Positions 26,169 to 38,233 of a stretch of DNA of 64,000 nucleotides are shown here, one piece after another (within the stretch, counting starts at the first letter, position 1; each line of letters begins with the position of its first letter). The notes under the pieces are model-generated. The model was not told the origin of the DNA. It searched no databases and worked only from the letters and a program-made list of their open reading frames with translations. Origin of the DNA: Euwallacea fornicatus (taxonomy: Eukaryota; Arthropoda; Insecta; Coleoptera; Curculionidae). Made by a program: the position numbers and the translations under genes. The stretch spans positions 1-64,000 of the forward strand of contig NW_027096097.1 of NCBI RefSeq assembly GCF_040115645.1, given 5' to 3'.

Positions 26169-27982
26169 GATACATTAGTTTCGAATCTATGTAACCCTAT
26201 TTATCCTTATGCAAAGTCCCTTGATTTTTGATATAATAGCCAAAGGAGGATGATATCGTTTTGAAAATAAAATTAATTAATAGTAGTATTGTTTAAACGA
26301 GAACTAACGCTGAGTTTTAAAATAATTAATAATTGTTTAAATTCAATCTCGCTTATCTCCTTGTGAAAAACGAATTAAGAGCAAAAGAATGTTTCGTTTT
26401 GTTGTTAGTTTTGTGAACTATAATTTTGTCATAATATACGAAGTATAACGTAAGTACGGATTTTCCTTTTAACACGACGTAAATCTAAAAAAACTGCAAT
26501 ATTTTTATGTGACATTTTTTCAAAATTTCAAAAAAACACGAAATATGCCCAGATGAGTTTTAATACGTTTTTGTATAAAATGTAAATTCGTTCCTGCATA
26601 GAAGAGTAATTCAAAGTAAAAGAAATAAAATGCCCCACAAAAAATTATCAGCTATTATTGCAAAAACGCAAAAAACATTTAATGTTTTTGCAAATGAGAC
26701 CAATGGAGACAATTTCGAACACCTTTTGTAGCCAGTCCCAGTCCCGGAATGAGTAGCAGCTAAACTTGTATTACTTATTATAACTTTCTTAGGCACATAT
26801 TTCGGTTGTTTTTGAAATTTCGAAAAAATGTTATGTAAAAATATTGCTTAGTTTTTTAAGGTCTGTGTCGTGTTAAAAGCAAAACCCCCTACTTATGTTA
26901 TCACTTGTATAGATCCTTTTACTTTGTATCGTTTAAAAAGAGTGTACGTTGGAGAAACTTTTGTTTAAAACATAAGAATAAATTGGAACCGGAGTATTTG
27001 AAAACGTTAATTTGTCTACTTCTTCGTTTTAAAAAATGTCTCTGAAAACCGCAAATAGTTGTAGTTAAAAGAAATTAACTTAATAGAATTGACTAATGAA
27101 ATTATTTCGTATAAAATCACCTAAGGCCGATATTTTAAAAAATGACGAAAATTTGCAAAATAATTTTAAAAAAGACATTGCAGAATAAATTTGGATTATG
27201 TATATTCGAACCTATCCACCGATCTACACTGGTGGCCAAAAGTAAATTAAAAATCCTAAGCTAGGATGGTTCCATTGCTGCTGTGGGTCCCACACTATTG
27301 CTATCTTCTAAATCTCGTATACGATGTTATTGATCACAAGGATTACGTTTGCTTAATTTTTCTTTGGTCGTAGGTGGCGGCGCTCAACTTGGCGAAGGCG
27401 CCTCGATTTACAATTGTACAATTGTATGAACGAAAACAATGTTTTCGACGTTTTCGTTTTGAGCAATATTGAAGAGTAAAAAACTGACGCCGGTTCCCAT
27501 AAAACTGCTAACTTGCATTTCGCTGGGAACCCAAATTATACTCGATAAAGTTAACTTTATTCAAATTATTTAGTACATAGTCAGTTGTAGCTTGGTCTTC
27601 GTTTGCAAATAAATATATTTTTTTAATCGAATTTTTCAATACACGATTTTTAACTTGAAATATGTTAAATAATTAACAAAAAACAGTTATAAAAAAAAAC
27701 GCTCGATGGTGTCTTCGAAGCAATTGAGGATGATATTGTCGGCATTTTTATTTATTTGTTGTATGTGTGCCGTGCTATGTTAATTCCGTGATAATTTTTT
27801 GATTTCATTAATCGCCCTTAATTTCTTATTTCGGCGGAGATGCGCGATTTGTTTCGTTCTATTTTAAAGTTTCAGGATTGAAGCAAAATAAAATTTCTAG
27901 TTTCCAAAAAACAAATCTAAAAGTACAAAAAAACCATTGGTGGTGATTGTGTATTTGTTGTGTATTATTCGTTGGGAGATTC
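26169..27982. other. Left-arm DNA without genes
   Basis: AT-rich sequence that matches the right arm closely (reverse complement of about 59921-61720). It contains a 61-codon open stretch on the minus strand at 26611-26796 that is also open in the right arm, but its sequence resembles no family I know. The last four bases, attc (27979-27982), are the target-site duplication of the gypsy element that follows. Confidence 0.6.
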
Positions 27983-28222
27983 ATTTATATGGCCACTTAC
28001 ACGTGGAGTTAAAATAATAATAACACTAGCCACACATATAATAGCCATTCTTCTAGCTTTAAGTTTAGGTCAGCTACTTTTTAATTATATAAGGAGTATC
28101 CCGATTAGCATAATCAGTCATTTTAGACTCTGCTTTCAAGTGCTGCATGAACTTATGATCTTGTATTTTCGAAATAAATAAAGTTTTTTTTTTTAACTTA
28201 AAATAGAAAAGTTAATAAAATT
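27983..28222 (+). repeat. 5' LTR of the gypsy element (240 bp)
   Basis: Starts 'atttatatgg' immediately after the ATTC duplication and ends 'taataaaatt' at the primer-binding site. It contains an 'aataaa' signal at about 28176-28181, followed by a T run. It matches the 3' LTR (35493-35523 plus 39778-40018), which carries about 30 extra A/T bases near its start. Confidence 0.92.
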
Positions 28223-28233
28223 GGCGCAGTTCG
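28222..28233 (+). other. Primer-binding site
   Basis: 'tggcgcagttcg' lies directly at the LTR end. It resembles the TGGCGCAGTCG-type site, complementary to a serine tRNA 3' end, used by the 17.6/297 group of insect gypsy elements. One extra t is seen relative to that remembered consensus. Confidence 0.8.
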
Positions 28234-28573
28234 TAGGATCCTTTCGGGTGTATTTTAAAAGTGTGTTAGTGCATATAATTCAACACCACCACCGAGACAC
28301 CCTCCGTTTCAACGGTTTAGAAAGGAGCAGCCTAGAAGGACCAAGGACTCCTGAGCAGCATTCGCTTTTGAAAATCATCAACGAAGCTGTCAGTTGGATA
28401 TAGTGGCCTAGCTAGTATCCACTACAAGCGGCACCCCAACTAATCAGTCTACCTATTAGCCAAGGCACCGCTTGAAATAGAACAAGACATATTACTATAC
28501 CGTAAGTTAGTTTACAAGTTGTGCTATTCCGAAAGTTAGTAATTTATGATCAGAATTCTTTTAGTTAAGTTGA

Positions 28574-29650
28574 ATGGAAAAATTTTTAAAACAGATATTG
28601 GGAGACATAACGTATCCTAGGATACGAACCAATTCGAGTGGAAGTAACAGCTTGAACCCCGAAACTTATATTGCCCAATTGTATACTGAAACAAGCCCAC
28701 GACCTAGTATTAGCAATTTATTAATAGTAAAAATGGCCGAAGCCTTGAGAACAACCGTAGGTCTTTTAAAAATATTAGATGGGACCCCTTCAAGGCTGGA
28801 GTCCTTTATCACACAAATATCGACATTTAATAGTCGATATTTTAACACCGATCCATCGCAACAAGAATATGTGATTCTTGCTATTACATCAAAAATCATA
28901 TAATCAGCTGAAAATTTTCTCCTAATTAGACCAGATCTCCAAACTTAGGAAAAAATCAAGCAAGCACTTCAGCAAACATTCAGTGATCCTGTAACTTGAA
29001 TTTACATATGTCTAAGCAACTAATCTTTTTAACAAGAAAGAATTCATCCATTCAGGATTACATTCAACGGTTAAAGGCATTAGTGACCAAGATAAATACC
29101 AAGATTTGTTCCGAAATTCAAAATAACGAAGCAAAAAAGATACTCATTTCACAAAATGAGTTGACTGCCACACAAAATTTATTAGCTAATATCCCTGACG
29201 AGCTAAGAACCTTACTAATCGTGTAAAACCCACAGAACTTAAACACCATAGTTCGAGATGACTTGTTAATATTTTATAAAATATTAACAAGACAGAATAA
29301 TTTTAAAACCACATATGTCCAGAATCATTCGAGAACGAGCCCTAAATTCTTCACCTAACTTCTTTGGCAACTTACAAAGACCGATAAATAGGAGCAATGA
29401 ACAAAACCTTCAGAAACCAACAGCACGATCAAGTCAATATCCTAAAATCACTTCACGAAATCAATTCACACATTAAAATTCGTACCCTAACAAACAATAA
29501 CCCCAACCAATGTCCGGAGTCAGTACAGCAATACCCCAAACTCACAAAAGCTTTGTACAAAACAAATTCCAAGGGAATCTATATCAACGCCAATTTCGAC
29601 AACCCTTTTAGCAACAATCACAACCAAAATATACATTCCAAGAATTAACT
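28574..29650 (+). pseudogene. gag pseudogene of the gypsy element
   Basis: The first ATG after a leader of about 350 bp opens 109 codons (28574-28903), interrupted by a TAA, with further gag-like reading to a TAG near 28948. Open pieces continue at 28996-29226 and, in a shifted frame, 29397-29648. The piece at 28574 contains the stretch ILDGTPSRLESFI, which resembles errantivirus Gag. The 3' pieces are rich in asparagine and glutamine. I see no CCHC zinc knuckle, which fits errantiviruses, whose Gag usually lacks one. Gag would form the particle shell around the RNA. Assignment of the 29397 piece to the gag end is by position. Confidence 0.7.
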
Positions 29651-29844
29651 CACCTAGAAAACGGCCAAGAAACTACCTCTTCAGAAACCCCTGATTTTTC
29701 ACTGTAATATGACAATGCGTTTGCCCCAGAAGACGATGACCCTTCCGAAGAATCTCCTGATTTACTTGAATACCTCGAAAATTTTCAAACAGCCTCAGAT
29801 CCAAATACCCATGGATAAATATCAATAGTTTCCAAACCAATCAA

Positions 29845-30180
29845 CTTCCCTATATTGAAATTCCCGGTTACCAAATTAAACTACTAATAGACACTGGATC
29901 CCACGCATCTCTACTTCGACCTTCCTTAACAGAATCATTATTTCCCGAAACAATCGTACCTTATGTCAGCACACTGCAAACATGTGCAGGAACAAAAAAG
30001 GCAACTAGTAAAGCCAACATTCCCCTACTTTTAAATCTTGGAATATCTACCCCCATTAACTTCATTCTGTACCCCTTTCATGAGTTCTTCGATAGAATTT
30101 TAGGCATCAAAGATTTATGCAAACTCATCCTTAATATCGCTCTAAGGAACCAATTACTAAAAAAACAAGCACATACAAAT
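29845..30180 (+). pseudogene. Retropepsin (protease) region
   Basis: The frame containing LLIDTGSHASLL (about 29881-29916) has the aspartic-protease DTG triad, followed about 70 residues later by ILGIKDLCKL, which fits the second conserved ILG block. The protease would cut the Gag-Pol polyprotein. Upstream sequence in this frame (YIEIPGYQIK) fits the first strand of the fold. The link to gag and to reverse transcriptase is broken by stops. The stretch 30180-30780 between protease and reverse transcriptase is too decayed to read. Confidence 0.85.
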
Positions 30181-30899
30181 ACCCTTCCAATACAGACAAG
30201 ACTTCGAACAATACAAAATAGAAATTCCTCCACGGATAGTACAAAGAAACCTAGACTAGAAACCTTAAGACTAAACTACCTGATGACACAACCTGGTTAA
30301 CAAATCACTATTGGAACAAGGAGATCGAAATCAAACCCATATTAGTAACAATTCAGGATCAAACTTATACTATAGACGTTGCAATCACACAAATAAAGCG
30401 ATTGTAATAGAGCAAATACACTTTTGGAAGCAATCGAGATTAATAACTTTGAAATACTAAAATTTAACAACAACACTGTTGGATAATGCTTTCTTTCATA
30501 AGGAAAAATTAATGAAGGTATGACTTCCATCAGACACATAAACTATTCGATAGATGTGTTTGGTCTAGACTTTTTGGGATGATATGTAAACACACAGGTT
30601 CGACGTATGTGTTTTTAGAGCGATGCTTAATTATTCTATTCATTCCTTTTCTACGTCCTGATATAATAAGACACTCTTAAACTCTATCGGACCGCGCATA
30701 TCAGAAAATAGAAAATCATTAAGAATTAGTGTGTTTTCTTTTATCCTCATAACTCAACAAACACTGAGAAAAAAAAATTCAACCCCGTTCATACAGACCT
30801 AAAACCCTTAATACATGATCATCTAAATTCAGAGGAACGAACACAACTCTTTAAATTACTCCAGGCCTACGAACAGGTCTTATAAAAACCAGGAGAACC

Positions 30900-32230
30900 C
30901 CTGACCTTCTCAAACCAGGTGAAACACATCATAAAAACCTCTGACGAAGTCCCAGTTCATACGAAAAATTACCGATATCCCTACGTCCGCAAGGAACAGA
31001 TCAACAGGCAGATTGAGCAAATGCTAACAAATGGAATTATCTAGCCATTAAGCCCCCCTTGGGGCTTCCCTGTCAGGATAGTCCCAAAGAAATTGGATGC
31101 ATCAGGACAGCGAAAATGGAGGATCGTTATTGATTACCGCAAGTTGAATGACAAAACGATAGACGACCGGTACCCCTTGCCCAATATCACGGATATCCTA
31201 GACAAGTTAGGCCGTTGTCAGTATTTCACCACCTTGGACTTAGCTAGCGGATTCCATCAGATCAAGAAGGATCTGAAGAGTATTGAGAAAACAGCTTTTA
31301 ACGTAGAGCACGGTCATTTCGAGTACACTCGAATGCCGTTCGGGCTCAAAAACGCACCCTCCACATTCCAACGTGCCATGGATAATGTGTTGAGGGGACT
31401 GCAAGAAAAGATATGCCTCGTCTATATAGACGACATCACCGTATATTCAACAAGCCTCCAGGAACATTTGAACTCCCTAAAAGCAATTTTGGACCGTTTA
31501 GATTCTTGCAACATGAAAATTCAGCGAGATAAGTCAAAATTCCTCAAAAAAAATGTAGAATTCCTAGGACACGTCGTCACACCAGAAGGCATCAAACCAA
31601 AACCCAAAGAAAATAGATGCCGTGAAAAACTTCAGGACCCCTAAAACATCAAAGGAAATAAAGGCATTTCTCGAACTAGTAGGATACTACAGAAAATTTA
31701 TTAACAATTTCGCCAAAATCACAAAGCCTTTAACTTAGTGCCTGAAGAAAAACACCAAAATCGTACGCGACCAGCAATTCATGAACGCATTCGACCTCTG
31801 TAAAACACTTCATACAAATGACCCAATCTTGCAATACCCTGATTTTACCAAACCTTTCATACTAACGACTGATGCTTCTGATTACGCAATTGGCGCGATA
31901 CTATCCTAAGGGACCGTAGGTCAAAACATGCCCATCGCCTATGCAAGCAGAACCCTAAACACAGCCGAATGTAACTATTCGACGATAGAAAAGGAACTTC
32001 TTGCCATTGTTTGGACTACTAAATATTTTCGACCCTATTTATTCGGACGAAAATTTAAAGTAGTTACCGACCACAAACCGTTGCAATGGTTATTCTCCAT
32101 CAAGGAGCCCAACTCAAAATTGTTAAGATGAAAATTAAAACTACAGAAATTTGAGTATACCGTTCAGTATAAAAAAGGAATAAAAAATTCCAACACCGAT
32201 GTACTCTTTAGACCACCTAGAGAATTAAAC
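30900..32230 (+). pseudogene. Reverse transcriptase and RNase H
   Basis: The reading begins around LTFSNQVKHII (30901) and carries typical gypsy landmarks: KNYRYPYVRKE, VPKKLDASGQRKWRIVIDYRKLN, TTLDLASGFHQI, MPFGLKNAPSTFQ, LVYIDDITVYS (catalytic box, YIDD) and EFLGHVVTPEG. The longest uninterrupted piece is 31093-31644. A TAG at about 31042 breaks the N-terminal part, and a frameshift near 31605 separates RT from the connection region. RNase H follows with TTDASDYAIGA, YSTIEKELLAIVW and KVVTDHKPL (31860-32131), with stops at about 31907 and 32129. These enzymes would copy the genomic RNA into DNA and remove the RNA strand. Confidence 0.95.
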
Positions 32231-32251
32231 CCCGTCGAAGTAAAGGCCCCT

Positions 32252-33833
32252 TTGACACACGTGTCCGCCACAGCTGAAGAAAAAAAAACAATGAAGACCA
32301 ATACCTATGGCACGATCGTATTAAGCACTTCTTTGAAACACAGGAAAACTTGTTCGAAAATCCCAAAAAGACAACACCAACTCCCCCATCCAAAAATCAA
32401 AATTATATCGGACGTACAGATTCAACCTCCAAGAAAAAACCTAACTCAACCAGACATAAAAACCACTGGGTCAAGTACCATTACAGCAGAAGACACCAAC
32501 CACGGTGATAAATCAATCATAACAAATTTAAAGGAAAACACTATACACACGGAAACGGTACACACATCCCAGGAGAATCCAATTATAGGTGCCCCATATG
32601 TCAACAAAAGCGTTAACAGCTTCAAAAATCAACTAGTCTTTAAATGGGCCACTAAGGAAAAACCATATAAAATCACACAGATGTTACTTGACACAAAAAA
32701 ACGAACAACGATATTCATCAGTGAAACACCAATAACAGAGGACATTCAAAAAATTCTGATCGAACAACTTCCACCCGATACTTATTGTCTTTATTTCTCA
32801 AAAAAAGAACTAGAACCATTAGTAGTTCGAGTATTCCGAGAAACCTTCAAGAATAACGCTTATAATCTAATCATTTCATTACCTTATTAGAAGAGGTTTC
32901 CGATTCCGACGACCAACGCGAAATAATCGAGCGATATCACACCACGAAAACCCCACATAGAGGAATTACGGAAAACATAAAAAACATTAAGCAATTCTAT
33001 TATTAGCCTAGCCTTTAAAGAGACGTCATAAATTTCATAAGTACCTGTGAAACCTGTCAGAAGTCGAAGTACGACCGTCATCCACATAAAGTAATATTCA
33101 AACCAACCCCCACAGGAAACAAACCCTTTGAACATCTGTATATGGATACATACTCTGTCAGGCATCAAAAATACTTAACCATTATAATTTCTCAAAATTC
33201 GCAGTCGCTTATCCTGTCAACGAAACAACAGTAAAAGTCTGTTTAAATTTAATAAAATTCTTTTCACACCACGGCACCCCTTCGAAAACAACAACAGACA
33301 AAGCGGGAACCTTTAAAAATCACCTAATCTAGGAATTATGCAAAACGTACCAAATTGAATTACACTATACGACGTCATATAATCCCAACTCAAACTCGCC
33401 CATCGAGAGGTTTCACTTTACTCTAAAAGAAAGCCTCGTCGCCCTCAAAGATAGTGACCGTTCAAAACCCATACCAGACCTTGTGAATCTTGCCATTCTA
33501 AACTACAACAATAATATACATTCATCTCATTATTTTACCCCATTTCAAATTATAAAAGGAAATCTAGACTACCAGCTCAACTTCGAAAAAAGCCTTAACC
33601 AGATTCAAACTGATTACGTACATGAATTATCTAAAATCTTCAAAGAACTGAATGAAACAATTAATAAGAAAATTAATGTCAATAAAGCACAAGTCCTCGG
33701 GAAACTTAAGAAAGAACGACGAAACGAACCAGAAATCCCAGAAGCTACCAAACAACTGATGGCTACCCCCGTCAAACTACAACCCAAATACCGATTAACA
33801 ACATTTCGTAACCTAAGACATCCAAGACATTAA
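32252..33833 (+). pseudogene. Integrase region of pol
   Basis: An open linker of 212 codons (32252-32890), lysine and threonine rich, leads through a TAG into the HHCC zinc-binding part, with RYHTTKTPHRGI and CETCQKSKYDRH visible (about 32918-33083). The catalytic core is shredded by stops and frameshifts between 33170 and 33480. TTDKAG (D) and NSPIERFH (E) are still 35 residues apart, the DD35E spacing. The C-terminal part is open at 33483-33833 and ends just before env. Integrase would join the linear cDNA to host DNA with a 4-bp stagger, which agrees with the observed ATTC duplication. Confidence 0.9.
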
Positions 33834-35484
33834 AAATAAACCAATATTTCAGAAAACTACGAGAAAAGATGAACCTCGTCCTAGCACTTCTGCCGCTCCT
33901 AGTTAGTGCCCAGTATAAGATTGAGAAAATTTTCAACACTCTAGTACCGGTAGAAGATAGACCCAGTTACATCATAGACGACCTACACCACGACTACTAC
34001 CACATTAACCTGACAAACATACGTAACTGCTTAAGGTCAACGGAACAAACGCTCATTAAGCTAAATTTTACGCTGAGTACCTTTAATGCAACACACAGCA
34101 CTCTCTTAAGGGCAAGGCTCAACAACCCGTTCGTACGAATAAACACCGTTAAATCATTCGTGAAACATTACTCGATATCCCTTAAAAGAACCAAAAGAGG
34201 TCTAATCGACATAGTCGGTAATGCCCACAAGTATCTATTCGGAACCCTAGATGCGGATGATGGCAAACGCTATGATAACTATATCGAAATCCTACAGAAA
34301 AATCAAGAAACGTTACGGCAAGACATTTCCACGACCCAGACAATGGTAAAAAAATTAACCGTAGACGTCGACTATCAGCTAAACGTTATCAAAGGAAACC
34401 AACAACAGTCGCAAACGCGAATCCATGACCTTACGCAATTAGAACAATCCAAGTCAGAAGCTATTTATTTTACACTCTTACTAGACAACCTGGACAACAA
34501 CATTCATATTATCGACAATATTTGCAGCAATATTCAAACAGCAATCGACTTTACCAAAATCAATACCCTACATCATAGCATACTAAAATACAACGAACTA
34601 CAGTCAATCGTAAATCACCTAAAACCCAAACGCAGAATCCCTTTCAGCAATACACTTAGCTATTATGAAGTAGCTCACGCTGCAGTCACCATCCACAAAG
34701 ACCTCGTGATATTCCACATACGCATTCCTTTAATCTCGGGAAAACCGTATACCCTCTACAGACTATTCAATTCTCCTTCACAACTACGTAATGACCATAA
34801 CCAACCCCATTTTACTGAAATCGGAAACCAAATCATTCAACCTTAAAGAAAACTGCCCCAAGACAGATCGCATAGCCCTATGCGACGAAAATCTACTTCA
34901 AACTCATGAACAATGTATCATGGATACCCTTAATCTCGCCAACCATTGTCCCATGATCCCAATTACTTATACCAAAACGCCACTTCTTAAATTATCAGAT
35001 AACTCCCTCATAATAGTTCCAACCCCTCGAGCAATTGTGGAATTCCAATGCCCTAATCAACATACTGTCGAAACCATTAATGAAGTCTCCTTGATCATAT
35101 TCCCTTAGAATGCTCCACAAAAATAGATAAACTTTTCGAAACTCAAAAGCCTGACACAATTAATTTACGCTTAAAGTTACCCCCAGTAAATATCAAAGAT
35201 GATTTAAAAGCAAGATTCAATACCCTACAATTGCACAACCTTGATCTAGAAAATATTCACACTGATCTAAATCAGGCTCAAAAACTAACCGTACACCATC
35301 TCAAGGACTTCGATACCATTACCATCAGCTTATCTATAAGTTCTCTTATTGTTATCCTCGTTGTGTTTGGTATTTTAGCGCTACTTACTTATTATTACTA
35401 TAAGAAGAAATTCACACAATGTAAAAATGGCCCTACAAGTCCCACAGCTCGAAAATATGCGAACCCTATTTTCTCGCACTTAAC

Positions 35485-35492
35485 AAGGGAGG
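35485..35492 (+). other. Polypurine tract
   Basis: 'aagggagg' lies immediately before the 3' LTR start 'atttatatgg'. This is where plus-strand synthesis would be primed. It overlaps the end of the env reading frame. Confidence 0.75.
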
Positions 35493-35523
35493 ATTTATAT
35501 GGATTTATAATAAAATATATATA
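35493..35523 (+). repeat. 3' LTR, first piece (before the nested insertion)
   Basis: Begins 'atttatatgg' like the 5' LTR and is cut after 31 bases, at a TA, by the fold-back element. It resumes at 39778. Confidence 0.85.
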
Positions 35524-36191
35524 CAGGGTGGTCATTTAGTGCGGTCTCGGAAGATTACGGCTAAACAATTTAATATTTTGAATTTCTTTTTTTGCGTTAT
35601 ATAGAACTCGATTATGGGCACATTCTAAAATTGTTTTCGTTTTATACAGGGTGTTCTAAATAAGTGAAAAATATCAAAGTTATGTTTTTTTAAATAGGAC
35701 GCCCCATGTATTAATATCGTTTTAGATTTCTTGAGAAAAATAAATGTAAGCTTCATTAAGGTTTACTTGTCCCAAATCTTAAGGATTTCGAAATAATTAA
35801 GTTTTTTTTTTTAATCATGCAATTTTTAAAACTTTGTTATGAAGGACTTAAACTGGAGTAAATCGAAATTCATACCAAACCTTAGATATGAGACGTATTT
35901 TATGCCAGAATTATTAAAATTGAAATATCTCATACAGTGCGTCCAAAAAATAACATGAAAATTGTATTCTTTTTGAAAGGAAATAACTTGCTTAATTTAA
36001 ATAGAACACCCCATATTTTATTACTCGAAATAAGAGATAAACATATGACTAATCAAAAATCGTTACACCTTCCTCTACCTAAATGTACAGGTTTTCTTCG
36101 AAAAATAAAATTTAAGAAAAGGTAGCAAAATTAATAACCGCACTATCTATTTTTATTTAATATAAAAGAATTTCTTTTAATAAACACTTAA

Positions 36192-36251
36192 TTACAAACA
36201 ATTTTCAATATAACCTTCATTCTGATCAATGCAAGCTTGAAGTCGAGTAAC
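36192..36251 (-). pseudogene. Mirror copy of the transposase C-terminus
   Basis: On the minus strand the last 20 codons (VTRLQACIDQNEGYIENCL and stop) repeat those at 36352-36411, with one visible residue change (E for G). This shows that the left half of the fold-back element is a second copy of the same 3' end in inverted orientation. Confidence 0.75.
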
Positions 36252-36258
36252 ATAGTTA

Positions 36259-36411
36259 ACAACAAGAGACAATATGAAAATCAGAATCCGCTATGTTTTT
36301 GACTCTATTAGAGCAAATAGGGATATTCTGGAAAATGTTTGTCGTGGAAATGTTACTCGACTTCAAGCTTGCATTGATCAGAATGGAGGATATATTGAAA
36401 ATTGTTTATAA
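36259..36411 (+). pseudogene. C-terminal stub of a mariner/IS630-type transposase
   Basis: About 50 open codons end TRLQACIDQNGGYIENCL and then TAA, about 650 bp (insertion removed) from the element end. The pattern of an arginine-leucine-x-x-C-I block, then NGG, then FEH- or IEN-like residues just before the stop is the usual C-terminus of mariner-like transposases in insects. The catalytic domain is absent. Part of this stub lies in the hairpin loop, so only the right half has it. Confidence 0.75.
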
Positions 36412-36843
36412 TTAAGTGTTTATTAAAAGAAATTCTTTTATATTAAATAAAAATAGATAGTGCGGTTATTAATTTTGCTACCTTCTCTTAAATTTTATTT
36501 TTCGAAGAAAACCTGTAATTTAGGTACATGAAGGTGTAACGATTTTTGATTAGTCATATGTTTATCTCTTATTTCGAGTAATAAAATATGGGGTGTTCTA
36601 TTTAAATTAAGCAAGTTATTTCCTTTCAAAAAGAATACAATTTTCATGTTATTTTTTGGACGCACAGTATGAGATATTTCAATTTTATTCATTCTGGCAT
36701 AAAATACGTCTCATATCTAAGGTTTGGTATGAATTTCGATTTACTCCAGTTTAAGTGCTTCAAAACAAAGTTTTTAAAATTGCATGATTTAAAAAAAAAA
36801 ACTTAATTAATCAGAACCGAGCGAGCCTTGATACAGTCAAGAC

Positions 36844-38233
36844 GTGTCTGGTGCGAATAAAATAAACATTCTTATCAGTGTAGAGCGCAAAACAGGAAAA
36901 AACATAACAATACACAAAAATTCATCGGCCAAAGTGATAGTTGGGGGCATGGAGACAGAGGGGACCTCTGAATCAGAAGGCCCCTCCCAGCCTGACATGG
37001 ACGGGTTTGTAACACCACACAGCAGAAAAAAAAGGGGTAGACCCAAAAGGCAGGACAGTCAAACTGACAACCGATCAAAGAAAGTTCACACTGAAGTCGA
37101 TCCTACACATACAACAATACCCAACAGACCTTCAACATCAACCCAACAACCAACAACTACCCAGAAACCTGGGTTTATCAGATACCAACACACATTCGCC
37201 ATAACCACCCCCTCAAATACATCACGCATTAAGCTGGCAACAATATGAGAACAACACAACCCAAATAACAAAGACGTAATAATCAAACAAGAAAATCAAT
37301 ACCTGCTTAAAACCAACAACAGCGATGCCACCACAGCTACTCTTAGGACACTTCTGAGCCAAGAGTTAATCACAGCCTTATAGGCTAGAAGACAACAAAC
37401 AAACCACAACAAACTCATCTCTGCCCAAAATAATTACTCCAACATATTCGGCGGTGGTGACGGGCGTGGAAGCTGAAATTACGGATGAAATGTTCCACAA
37501 TCAATTAAAAAGAATGGGACTGCAAGTTAGATATTGCAAACGGATAATATCACGAGCGAGAGGGGTGCCGACGCTCATGCTTCGTCTGATCACGGGTGAC
37601 CAGGGAACATACGAGAAACTTATGGCTGAACGACGTATCTTCTGCTTCAATAGATCTTATCGAATTACTGAAAGCAATCCTCTTAACCCCATCCCTGCGC
37701 CATGTGGGAAATGCTCCAAGTATGACCACACCACCGAGAAATGCCCGAATGGGGTGAAATATAACAAATGTCTGGGACCCCACAACTCACATCAATGTAA
37801 GTCTCCACTGCCACCAAAATATACAGCATGCGGATCCGAGGAACACGCTGCGTGGAGCACTAAGTGCCCCCGCAGACCCACGGCGCCGATACAAGACATC
37901 CCAAATGTAAGAATCAAAAGCGCTAACAAAAACACAGCCCAACTCCCATTAACAAAAACTGCGGATAGCCGAATCCACGTCCCAATAACAACGCACGACT
38001 TCATAATTAATAAGTACAAAAATAGCGTCAATAAAAATAGTGAGGTAAACCGCGAAGAACTACTCAAAAAATTAAGACACCGATTCGTAGAGGACTTTAA
38101 GATCGATACGACCGTAGTTTTTTTCGGAAATCAAATGTATATACTTATGTTCGACCTAAATAATCCCAACTCACCTTCTCCAACTGATCCCATCAGCCAC
38201 ATCAGACAAACAACAACGAACATACAACAATGA
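36844..38233 (+). pseudogene. LINE ORF1 (nucleic-acid-binding, Gag-like) with CCHC knuckles
   Basis: The N-terminal part (from about 36844) contains a basic SRKKRGRPKR patch, then threonine/proline-rich sequence. The first frame stops at 37246-37248 but can be followed to about 37440. A frameshift near 37450 leads to the 259-codon frame 37454-38233. There the domain preceding the zinc knuckles (ITDEMFHNQLKRMG, RARGVPTLMLRLITGD) is followed by cysteine-rich knuckles CGKCSKYDHTTEKC, a second at about 37766-37794 that keeps only CLGPHNSHQC, its first cysteine being replaced (YNKC), and CGSEEHAAWSTKC. The order is that of insect LINE ORF1 proteins, which coat the element RNA. Its stop overlaps the ORF2 start as ATGA at 38230-38233, a typical coupling of LINE ORFs. 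Confidence 0.88.

Larger units (their letters stand above)
22228..27982. repeat. Giant inverted repeat, left arm, outer part
   Basis: Read in reverse complement, this segment matches 59921-63309 with a few percent mismatches by eye. Matched landmarks include 22466-22560 with 63000-63080, 22610-22690 with 62850-62940, 23100-23300 with 62240-62460, 26600-26800 with 61090-61290, and 27250-27970 with 59930-60660. Two insertions (23320-24172 and 24624-26166) are absent from the partner. Identity starts at 22228, exactly where the right arm is interrupted by a TA-flanked CAGGGTGTCC end at 63310. The apparent limit may therefore be an insertion, not the true arm end. Outside the listed elements I see no gene in the arm. 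Confidence 0.93.
33869..35539 (+). pseudogene. Envelope gene of the errantivirus-like element, frameshifted
   Basis: The ATG at 33869 opens 325 codons. Residues 1-14 form a hydrophobic signal peptide (MNLVLALLPLLVSA). A basic furin-type site, RTKRG, ends at residue 110, and is followed by the conserved motif LFGTLD. A long heptad-like helix region lies at about residues 140-200. A frameshift near 34800 moves the reading to 34791-35108. After a TAG at 35106-35108, a further frame continues at 35231-35539 with one membrane span (about 35321-35396) and a basic YYYYKKK cytoplasmic start. This is the baculovirus-F-like Env architecture of insect errantiviruses, a fusion protein acting at cell membranes. 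The last codons run past the polypurine tract into LTR and inserted DNA. It is not functional as it stands. Confidence 0.93.
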
